A stretch of DNA of 64,000 nt from Cryptomeria japonica (lineage: Eukaryota > Streptophyta > Pinopsida > Cupressales > Cupressaceae): the NCBI RefSeq assembly GCF_030272615.1, contig NC_081410.1:258337533-258401532 (forward strand). The letters run 5' to 3'. How positions within the stretch are numbered: the first letter of the stretch is position 1; each line of letters begins with the position of its first letter. The translations under genes were made by a program, and so were the position numbers. This document shows positions 22,197 through 31,200 of the stretch, in pieces. Below the pieces are notes generated by a model that searched no databases, was not told where the DNA came from, and worked only from the letters and a program-made list of their open reading frames with translations.

Positions 22197-23076
22197 TTGG
22201 ATTAAGGCAAAAACAGGTTCTGAAGGGGCCCCAAAAGCCTTTACAAAATGATTCTAAGAGGTATAGAATCAGAAAGCAACATCCAAAACAAAACAGGCTG
22301 CAAGGATAGGCATAAAAAACAGCAGCCAAAGAGACAGCAAAAGCCTAGCCGGGCACAAAAAGACAATAGAAAAAGACCAAACCCAGACACATAAAGAACC
22401 AGCAATAGAAAACGACCCAATTACATTAGGCTTCTGAGGGTCTCAACGACCTCAGCCTCAAGGGCATTCATGGTATCAATAGCAGCCTTCATAGCTTTAT
22501 GATCCAAATTCTGAAAGGCCACCTTTTTCTTCATGTTCCCTCGAGTCCTTTTGCAGGGTCCTTCACCACTTTGAGTCGCCTCAACTTCATCACCAATAAC
22601 AACAACAACCTTATCTGGTTGTTCCAGACTATTCACCATGGTATTCATGACCATTGTAGACTGTTTGACAATTTTATGACTGCTAACCATAATAGTCTTG
22701 AGGGTGTCCTGGATCTTGTTGTAGCCTTCCTTGACACGGGTGATGCGTTCCTCCAGCCTTTTCTTCAGCTGATCAACCCCTTCCCCTGTTTTCTAGATAC
22801 AGTCCATGACCGACTTCTTCTCAGCCTCAGTCCAATTCCCTTCATTATTCGGATTACCATGAGAAGAACCAGCAGGGAAAGAATCCATTTTGCTTCCCAA
22901 GGCCCTTTGGTTAATCCGGATCTCTTTAAGATCATGAAACAGCCACTTGAACAAACTAAAAGTGTCAATTGCATGATCACGAGCCATACCTAGCACATTT
23001 TCATAATCCTCCCTCTTATCATTTAGCTCATCACTTTTGGGATGAAGGTCTGCAATACCAGCCACACCCACACTAC
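22197..23076 (-). mobile_element. LINE-like or retroposed insertion of unknown family
   Basis: The segment is flanked by ccaaacaatttttgtt (22181-22196) and ccaaacgatttttgtt (23077-23092), 15 of 16 identical, a TSD length typical of LINE-type target-primed insertion. It interrupts host tandem unit 1, whose sequence is otherwise continuous across it. On the minus strand it has an open 5' part, a stop at 22421 and a ~220-bp T/G-rich 3' tail without obvious homology. No clear poly(A) run is present, only aaaacaaaaa near the junction. No RT or endonuclease is present, so it is either a 5'-truncated element or a retrocopy. Confidence 0.6.
22421..23076 (-). pseudogene. Unknown reading frame in the retroposed insertion
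   Basis: One minus-strand frame stays open from the 5' junction to a stop at 22421, broken only by a TAG at 22793-22795 (context DCI stop KTGEG). No ATG begins it, which fits 5' truncation. The protein is charged and mostly helical. It contains DTFSLFKWLFHDLKEIR, a likely coiled-coil segment (LKKRLEERITRVKEGYNKIQ), KIVKQSTMVMNTMVNSL, a basic patch CKRTRGNMKKK, and a helical end. I do not recognise the family. Candidates are the C-terminus of a LINE ORF1-type protein or a retrocopied host gene. Confidence 0.45.
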
Positions 23077-23133
23077 CCAAACGATTTTTGTTGCTATGGT
23101 ATAAAGCATTGCAATTGTGAAATATGATTTGAT

Positions 23134-23138
23134 AAGCT
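23134..23138 (+). repeat. Left TSD of giant gypsy E1 (AAGCT)
   Basis: aagct at 23134-23138 and again at 39715-39719 flank the two LTR ends. Unit 1 of the host repeat shows the uninterrupted site (gataagctttct). Confidence 0.95.
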
Positions 23139-23986
23139 TGTTGGGTCTCAAATCAACAGATTGGATGGGTTCTAAGGCAATGCCAACTCCTATGATCAAA
23201 CCCTCCAATTGACTTGGCCAACTTATAGAGTGAACCTATTAGTTACTAACTCTCTCTCTTTAGGCTCTGCAGGACCTAGGCGGGTATACCTATTCACTGA
23301 ATGTCTCCAATAAACAGTGCTTTTTATAGCAGATATGTTATCCTATTCTGATATCTCCTGACCTTGAAATGGCATGAATTCCTTGAATGGAGATATTGCA
23401 GACGAGTTCAAGGTTGTTATTTCGCTTTGTGTTTCTTAATTACTCCTGTAGCTATCAAAATAACTAATTGTGAAAATAAACGATGAGTATGACTTGAGAT
23501 TTAAGCCAGTGCCTTCTTTATTGCATGGGTTACAGAGTCATTACAATTTTCTTCAGGGCTTATAGTGCGAATCTGTGAGACAGTTTTTTAACTCATCCCT
23601 TATGAACCTGTCAGTTACTATTTCTTTCAAAACCAAATGAATGCTTACATTATGTGCTGATTGAGTGAATTTAACCCTACCCTTAAGGGACCAGTCAATT
23701 AAGCTTTGCAGGGAACAATTACAATCCGCAAGCAAAACTTTTGTTACAACATTATAACATAAAGCATAGATTTGATCTTAAGAATATGAATAACCCTATC
23801 TTTATCAGATAATATCACAGATGATTGCCAAAAGAAAATGAAATAATCCACAACGCATATGCAGGGAAACAATTGATCAAGATTTGTATTCCATTGAAGT
23901 TTATACACGAAGACTTACAGGCTGTTGTTCTTTTGCTCATAATCCTATCTAATAATGTCTCTCCCTTACATTACAAAAACATTCTC

Positions 23987-23996
23987 ATATATATAT
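23987..23996 (-). promoter_or_regulatory. TATA-like box after the LTR gene, E1 3' LTR
   Basis: TATATATATA on the minus strand begins 44 bp past the stop codon of the LTR frame. The counterpart in the 5' LTR is 35568-35577. If used, transcription would start after the LTR gene, making that gene part of U3. Confidence 0.5.
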
Positions 23997-24039
23997 GAGG
24001 ACGCAAGCTTTTCATGAAGAGACACGTCTTTTCAAAATA

Positions 24040-27000
24040 TTAGTCATCAACTCGAGTGTTTCTAAACTTAAGCAAAAAGAGATTCAAAAGTCCCAAATGA
24101 TGAATGTAATCATCATCTTTGAATGTTTTGATTCGAAGTGTTTGCTTTTTTAATTCATCCCCTAGCGTCAGGTACTTGAATATCATCTGGTTGACGGTAG
24201 GGGCCATATCCTTACTCCGATCAATTTCTGACAAGGCCCAATCCTTGACGCTGACAAGCTCCTTTCGCAAATCCTCCAAGGTTATTACCTCTCCTTCCTT
24301 GTAGACAGAGGGCATTCCAACGGGTCTTTCATCATCTAATTCTTTTAGATCTCTTCTCAGCATATCTTCGAATTTGACATGACTATCCATATACGCGTTA
24401 CCCTCAGCCTTTTCTTCTGGCGTCATGGAATCGCCATTGCTTAGCACCCCCTGCAATCGTGCTCTTAACCGCTCATGCTCTGTTAGCGCCTTCATGGTTC
24501 CATTGTAAACTATCCAATATGGTTCGACCTGTAAGAGCATGGTGTTAAACCGATGTCCTATGATGTCATTGACCAATTTGTCCATTTTTTGCTGGATATT
24601 GTCTGCGCGTTTATTGGCCTTCTCCGCCTGATATTTCCAGTACAGGGCATCAGAGACGTCATCCAAGCTGCGTCCTGCAGGGTATGAGGTGTATTCGCTG
24701 ATAGGAGTCCCCGTTTCTAATTGCAATACCTTTGCTTGCAGCTTCTGGTTTTCCTCCTTGGACTTTTCATATAATCCCTTGTATGTAATGTTTTCTCTGA
24801 CCAGAAACTCTGTCTGGTCCAAGTTCAATCTTGCAACATCCAGATTGAGCTTCGCAGTGACCCTAGGGTCGGTCTTTCCAACCTGATGAACCATGAGGTG
24901 CCCAAAGGTTTCTTCTATATCCACAATGATTGGCCTCTTCCCTTTTGGATATAGTGCCCACTGTAGGAGAGCCTTCTTGTCTGGATCATATCCAGAGCCT
25001 AGGAACAGTTTATCTACCTCCTGGGGCAATACCTGCTGATTCAAATCTTGCTTCTTCAAAAAACCATCAAATAAGAGTGCTGAATTGATATCCCAACCAG
25101 AGAAGATGATCACACCGGCCTCTTTTAATAGTTTCCTCCCCTTTTCAGGAGTCATATCTTTCATGAGGACATCAATTTCATCCTGTAATCTCTTCATCTG
25201 TTCTTCCTCTGGTTTTCCAGCCATGCTTCGTTTGACATGAGCCCCTTTGTATTGATATAGAAATGAGAGAAATTCCCTAGAGGAGGCGAATCCATCATCA
25301 GCAATAAAGTCCTCATGCTCAGTCATCCTTATGTCAACAACATCTTTGATGTTGATTTCTCCTGTGTCCATGTTCATTTCTGTTTCGAAACCTGGAGGAT
25401 AATCCTCTCGAGGAGAATCAGGTGGGATACTACTGGCGGTTGATTTTGGTGACATGTGAGCTAGGGGCTGACTGTCTCTTTCAGTATTAATGAAGCGAAG
25501 GAATTGTGAAGGAACTCTGTGCATAATTTCAGCCTCATGTTGAAGTAGCCTTTTAGCCACCTCCAGAGGATCTTGGATATTTCCAATTAGGTCTCCGTCT
25601 ATCATTCCCCTTGCCCTTTTCCATTTGTAGGCCTCCCAGACTAATTCACTCTTTCCTTTCAAAACTTTGGCCTCCTCTCGCTCAAGGTTCTTAATTAAGT
25701 CGTCTGGCATTTTGGCCATATGTATCCCAGCTTTGAGTTTCTGTGAGGCTCTGGCAGTTTTTATATATCCTTCGGGATCAAAATTCTCCCTAGGCTCACC
25801 CAGAGTCATGCCATAGTAATTTAATTTATTCTGTAATAAATGATAACTCTTTGAACTTTTGATAATGAAATCAGAGAAAACTAATAGACCTGGAACAATA
25901 GATTGTTTACCAAAATCAGTTAAATGTTTAGCACTGGCAATAGACAATTGCCTTATAATCTCCAAGCTAGCCACTCTGTCTGGCACCGTAATTGGAAGCA
26001 TGTGTGGTTGCCCTTCATATCCAAATACCCTTATCTCCGTGTGATTATCATGGCAATACCAATCACCCCAATTGTGTTCAATCTGTGATTCTGGAGAGAA
26101 ATCCTTTGGCCTGAGGAACTTCTTAATTTCAGGGGACAAAGTATAATCCCTGCGTTGTCCAAAAGCTGCACTGAGAGGTTTCACAAAGTATTCTTGAAAA
26201 TGCCAATATTGGTTGTTTATAAACCTCTGGTCCCATGCTGATACCCACAGCTGAACCGGCTTCTTTAGACCATTCTTATCATAAGACCTGATGCTGAACT
26301 CATCTGGCCAGAAGTTAATTTCTTGTCCACAATAAAGAAGAATATGCATTAACATGGAGTATAATGAAAAGTGAACATTCACAAGGTCTCCTTTCATCTT
26401 TTCCAGCCCATGATTCAAGGTATCCGCAACATAAGTAGCAAAATCAAATGACCTAGGGTCTTTTGATTGAATATCAGCACACAGAACCATAATCCCAACA
26501 TCCATGAGTGGATGAGCCTCTATGCCTAGTACTTGGGCTGCAGTGTAATATGTATATTTGAAATATGGATGGAAGTGGTTGACATCAAATGGCACTTTGT
26601 CACTTTTGCCAAACTGAACAAATGACCCACCCACTTTTGGCCTATGAACAGGTAGCCTCCAAGTCCTGTAGATATTCTCCAAACTAAAGAATTCCTGTGA
26701 GAGTTTCTTCATATCAATGCTTTCCTCGACTTCCCAGTCTAGATCAAAGACCATATCAATAGTCTGCTTGTTGATTACTACTAATGTATTCCCTCTGTAA
26801 TCACATATGGTTTTAGTTCTCGGGTTGTAGCAATTTACCAGAGCTTTCATTAATTCTACGTCTACAAATACATTCGGAACTGCTAACTTGCCCAAGTTCC
26901 TCTTCCACAGATTACTAATGGGTTCGGGTGCATCCCTTCTTTTGTAACCAAACAAAAATAACTCATGCCCTCGTATCTCAGTCCAGATGTCTCCTAGATT

Positions 27001-27189
27001 TTCAAATTTATCCTCTAATCCTTCTTCTTCACTTTTAATCTTTTTGGACCTTACACTAGACGATGGACACTGGTCTAATAAGTCCTGAGTCAAAGCTCTC
27101 CCTTCTTTCTTCTGTCTCTTGGGCTTCTCTTCAGGGTTTAACTCTTTTCCTTTCCTACTCTTTTTAGAAGAAGAAGACGAAGGTTCCAT
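24040..27189 (-). CDS. LTR-encoded protein of E1 (1049 aa), copy in the 3' LTR
   Basis: An uninterrupted frame in the same sense as gag-pol lies entirely inside the LTR. I start at the first ATG (MEPSSSSSKKSRK, 27189). Residues 8-30 are a Ser/Lys-rich basic stretch resembling a bipartite nuclear signal. Residues about 90-320 form a folded-looking domain (LGKLAVPNVFVDVELMKALV, INKQTIDMVFDLDW, a Tyr-rich PYFKYTYYTAAQVLG). This recalls plant mobile-domain/transposon-associated proteins, but only loosely. An acidic linker follows at about 590-650, then long coiled-coil-like helices from about 800 to the end. Extra ORFs are known in Tat/Ogre elements, usually between LTR and gag; placement inside the LTR is the oddity. 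Function unknown. Confidence 0.88.
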   Translation of the reverse strand: MEPSSSSSKKSRKGKELNPEEKPKRQKKEGRALTQDLLDQCPSSSVRSKKIKSEEEGLEDKFENLGDIWTEIRGHELFLFGYKRRDAPEPISNLWKRNLGKLAVPNVFVDVELMKALVNCYNPRTKTICDYRGNTLVVINKQTIDMVFDLDWEVEESIDMKKLSQEFFSLENIYRTWRLPVHRPKVGGSFVQFGKSDKVPFDVNHFHPYFKYTYYTAAQVLGIEAHPLMDVGIMVLCADIQSKDPRSFDFATYVADTLNHGLEKMKGDLVNVHFSLYSMLMHILLYCGQEINFWPDEFSIRSYDKNGLKKPVQLWVSAWDQRFINNQYWHFQEYFVKPLSAAFGQRRDYTLSPEIKKFLRPKDFSPESQIEHNWGDWYCHDNHTEIRVFGYEGQPHMLPITVPDRVASLEIIRQLSIASAKHLTDFGKQSIVPGLLVFSDFIIKSSKSYHLLQNKLNYYGMTLGEPRENFDPEGYIKTARASQKLKAGIHMAKMPDDLIKNLEREEAKVLKGKSELVWEAYKWKRARGMIDGDLIGNIQDPLEVAKRLLQHEAEIMHRVPSQFLRFINTERDSQPLAHMSPKSTASSIPPDSPREDYPPGFETEMNMDTGEINIKDVVDIRMTEHEDFIADDGFASSREFLSFLYQYKGAHVKRSMAGKPEEEQMKRLQDEIDVLMKDMTPEKGRKLLKEAGVIIFSGWDINSALLFDGFLKKQDLNQQVLPQEVDKLFLGSGYDPDKKALLQWALYPKGKRPIIVDIEETFGHLMVHQVGKTDPRVTAKLNLDVARLNLDQTEFLVRENITYKGLYEKSKEENQKLQAKVLQLETGTPISEYTSYPAGRSLDDVSDALYWKYQAEKANKRADNIQQKMDKLVNDIIGHRFNTMLLQVEPYWIVYNGTMKALTEHERLRARLQGVLSNGDSMTPEEKAEGNAYMDSHVKFEDMLRRDLKELDDERPVGMPSVYKEGEVITLEDLRKELVSVKDWALSEIDRSKDMAPTVNQMIFKYLTLGDELKKQTLRIKTFKDDDYIHHLGLLNLFLLKFRNTRVDD

Positions 27190-27487
27190 AGTTACAGCAA
27201 ATAAGAGAGACAATACTTACTTGGTAAAATGCTCAACTCTTCTGGTTATCGTTTGCAAATCTCTGCAAGTTCTTCACAGCCTTCAATCTCTTGGCATCGA
27301 TTTGATTCTTACGAAAATTCACTCAGCTTAACTGTAATTGAATGGGCAACTTGCGTATAGTTAATGTTCTGGATCTGTAACGGCTACTCAAGTGTTTTAA
27401 ATTTAATTGCAGATGTGACACTTTTCAACTGGGCTTTTAATTCCTTCGCGGGAAGTACAGTCCGCTCAAAGTGCGCGCGTTTCGAAT

Positions 27488-28008
27488 TATCGATGAAACC
27501 CTTGCCTTCGGCCGAGTGTTCGAATCTTCCATCGAAAGCTTACTTTCTTCGATAATACTGTTTCGGTGAAAAACTTACGTCGAGAAGCCGCTTTTAAGAC
27601 TCATCGAAATTACTTTTTCATCGATGGTCTCCCTTTTCGACAAATTGCTCGTGAGTTTCATCGATGCCATACTTTCGATGAGTTTCTTTCTTCGATGAAG
27701 GCTTATGAGTGTTCATCGATATCCCCCTTTTCATCGATATCCCTTTTTATCGATGAAACAGCCTTTCTTTTGTTCGACACCACGTTCATCGATGAGACTT
27801 GCTTTTCGATGAATGCCTCTTGAGTTTCCTCGGTAACGATGTTTCTTCGAAATCACCTCTTGTCTTTTTGCTTTTATCCTTTTCGATGAAACATGGGGTA
27901 TCGATGAGCGGTTTCTTGCGTTCATCGAAGGTAACTTCTTACCGAAACACCTTTGCTTAGCGCTTTATATGCCCTGTGTCGATGAAAACGCTCTTTCGAT
28001 GAAACCTC
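27488..28008. repeat. Array of TCGATGA/TCATCGA motifs in E1 LTR (3' copy)
   Basis: At least 16 copies of this heptamer, counting both strands, occur in about 520 bp, several in the palindromic form ATCGAT. About 0.06 would be expected by chance for equal base frequencies. Spacing is irregular and both orientations occur, so it is a motif cluster, not a simple tandem repeat. It lies between the LTR start and the LTR coding frame. A TATA-like atataaa (minus strand, 27964-27970) lies inside it. It is a candidate regulatory array. The same array is at 39069-39589. Confidence 0.85.
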
Positions 28009-28133
28009 TCCTGCAGTGCTCGACACAGCTTACTGGCCGAAATATCCATTAGTCTTCATGCTTATGGAAACATATAGTATTATTTTTTATTTTTATTATA
28101 TTTTTTCTTTTTTTTAAAAAATAGTGCTCAACA

Positions 28134-28263
28134 GCGGCTCTGACTGAGGATGGAGGCATTCTGAACTATGCCTTCAAGAATCCAGAATCTCTGGTTTCGT
28201 AGACATGATGGTATTTACAATGGAAACGGATCCTACCCTACTGTACAGGTGATGCAGAGTGCT
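28134..28263 (-). other. E1 3' untranslated interval between pol and 3' LTR
   Basis: Only 130 bp separate the pol stop from the 3' LTR. It contains no purine tract; the bases just before the LTR on the minus strand read cagtcagagccgc. This is unusual, because LTR elements need a polypurine primer there. Confidence 0.8.
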
Positions 28264-31200
28264 TCAGGAGAAGAAGTTCTTTAAGAACTGCCCATGTACT
28301 GGCAATTCCTGGACCTCCCCTGTCGCGTTTTGGAGCAAATAAGAATCCTCCCCCCCTTTGTCTATGATCACATATGGGCCGATCCATAAGGCTTCAAATT
28401 TACCATGCTTGCCTTTGTCTTGACTCCTGGCATTCCACATTAAAACCCAGTCTCCTACACAAAATTTCCTGTGAGATGTCCTCTTGTCATACAACCTCTT
28501 TATTTGATTCTGAATCCTGATATTTTGCCTTTGAGCTTCTGCCCTGACTTCATCAAGTTCTACTAGCTGCATTATTCTTTCTTGTGATGGATCTTCAACA
28601 TCTATTTCCTCTTGAATCATAAATCTATGTACAGGTAGAAGATTATCCAAAGGTAGTCTGGCCCTTTTGCCATAAACCAATTCAAATGGAGATTTTCCTG
28701 TGGATCTTTTCACAGTTATCCTGTCTGCCCATAATGCAAGATTCAACTTTGAGTCCCATGCTTTTTTGTTCTGCCCCAGCATCTTTTTAATGATCTTCAG
28801 GATGTTCTTGTTGCTTGATTCGGCCTGCCCATTCCCCTGGGGGTGATAAGGAGAAGAATGTGATATCTTAATGCCATATTCATCACAGAAATTGTTGAAT
28901 TCCTCTGATCTAAAAGACATGCCATTATCCGAGATGATTCTTGCAGGAACACCAAACCTAGTAATAATGTTCTCCATTAAGAATTTTATCACCACCTTGC
29001 TAGTGGCCTGCCTGGTAGGTATTGCCTCCACCCATTTGGTAAAATAATCTGTAGCAACCAATATCCATCTGTGTCCTCCACTAGATTTTTCCGATATTTC
29101 CCCTATAAAGTCAATCCCCCACTGTTGGAATGGTTCCTCAGTCACCATTGGTCTCAACGGGAGTGATCCTTGATATTTTGTTTTGCTTGAGAACTTTTGA
29201 CAAGCTTCGCATTTTCTGACATATCTATAGGAATCATTGAAGACACATGGCCAATAATATCCGGCTCTTAATATTTTATGTGCTGTAGTCTTAGCTGAGA
29301 AATGGCCACCACAAACCCCATCATGCATTTCATGAAGAACCTTGTCTGCCTGGTAATTGTCCAGACACAATAACAATATCCCATCTCTATTTTTCCAGTA
29401 TAAGTCCCCATTTATAATCACATACCTTGCTGATTTTAACTTCAAAGCTCTCTTCTGACTATCGGTCATAGCATCTGGACACTTTAAGTGCTTAAGGTAA
29501 TACATGATATCAGTGTACCATGATGTTTTCTCAATACTGAAATTAGCTTCTTCCCATCCAACCTGATTCACATCAGACTCTTCAATTTCAGTTCCTGTCA
29601 TGAGTTTGGCCAGTCCTTGTCCTTTGATAACCTGTGAAATCTTAAGCTCAATGTTAAATTCTTGTATCTGATTGATCCATTTGCATCTTTTGCCCGTGAC
29701 CTCAGTTTGCCTGAAGATATCTTTTACTGCTGCATTGGGAACATAAGCAATAACTTCGGCCCCTACTAGGTATGGCCTGAATTGTTTTACTGCTTTGACC
29801 AGAGCATAGGCCTGTTTTTCATTTATCTCATATTTTACTTCTGAAGGGCTTAAAGACTTGCTAAAGTATGCAATGGGCTGCTCATACCCCTCTGAATTTT
29901 TCTGTAACAACACTGCTGCTATAGTATGACAAGAGGCAAATGAAAATATCATAAATGGTTTGCCAAAATCTGGGGAAATTAGTACTGGTGCCTCAGAAAT
30001 TGCTCTTTTAATAGCCACAAAGGAATCAATTGCATCTTCAGTCCAGTCAATTTTTGCCTCTTTCTTCAACATCCTTACTATAGGTTTCACTATGTCTGCG
30101 AAATTCAAAATGAACCTTCTCACAAAATTAATTTGTCCCAAAAATGACTGGATTGCTTTGATAGTTCGGGGGATGGGAACCTCGTTAATAGCTGCTACCC
30201 TTTCAGGGTCAATTCTCACCCCCTCCTTGGATACTATGTGTCCAAGTAGTTTTCCCTCTTCAACACCAAAGTGACATTTCTTGGGATTCAAGGAAATTCC
30301 ATATTCTAAGGCTCTTTTAAATATCTTCTCAAGGTGTTCACAGTGATCATCAGCTTTCTTTGAGTACGCAGTCAGATCATCTTGGTATACTACCATGATT
30401 ATGTCAATCAATTCTGAAAAAGCCACATCCATTGCCCTTTGAAAAGTAGCTCCAGCATTGGTCAATCCAAATGGCATTCGTGCATAGACATAAGTGCCCC
30501 ATGGAGTTGTGAAGGCTGTTTTATATTTTTCAGTTTCTCTAACTTTCACCTGATTGTAACCCGAAAATCCATCCATCATGGACAGCAACTCACACCCTGT
30601 TACCTTCTGCAGCATATTATCCATGTTTGGCAATGGATAGTTATCCTTTAAAGACGATATGTTTAAATTCCTAAAATCTACACATAATCTAATATCCCCA
30701 TTTTTCTTCCTGACTGGTACCAAGTTAGAAACCCAAGTGGAATATCTGCATGGTTCTATTATTCCTGCATCTTTCATCTTTATAATTTCTTCTCTCATTT
30801 TTGGTAGCAATGTAGGATTAATTGGTCTCTGTTTTTGCCTAAATGGCTTAGCTTCTGGCTTAAGTGGTATCTCATGTTGAAAGAGATCTTCCCTGTAAGC
30901 TTTGAGATCCTCATAAGACCATGCAAACACATGTTTATATCTCTTTAACAAGATTATCAGTTGTTGCCTCATAGTAGGAGTCAATTTTTTTCCAATAAAA
31001 ACATTCTTGGGGGCTTCTTCATTTCCTAGATTGATTTGTTCAACATCACTTTCTTTAACAGCTGACCCTTTGGTTTCAATTACATCTTGAGCATTAAAAG
31101 TTCTCTCTAACGCTACCAGGCCTCTTGGTAATTTATTTGTCTTCAGTTGTATAATTTCATGTCCAAATAAGGTCTCCTTACCTTCAGTTTGTTCCACAAA

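Larger units (their letters stand above)
23139..28133 (-). repeat. 3' LTR of E1 (4995 bp)
   Basis: On the minus strand the LTR starts TGTTGAGCAC at 28133 and ends ACCCAACA at 23139, with TGTTG/CAACA inverted ends. Layout along the minus strand is a T/A-rich start, an array of TCGATGA motifs (28008-27488), a coding frame (27189-24040), a TATA-like box (23996-23987), and about 850 bp to the LTR end. That last stretch includes the noncoding region 23139-24039. Confidence 0.96.
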
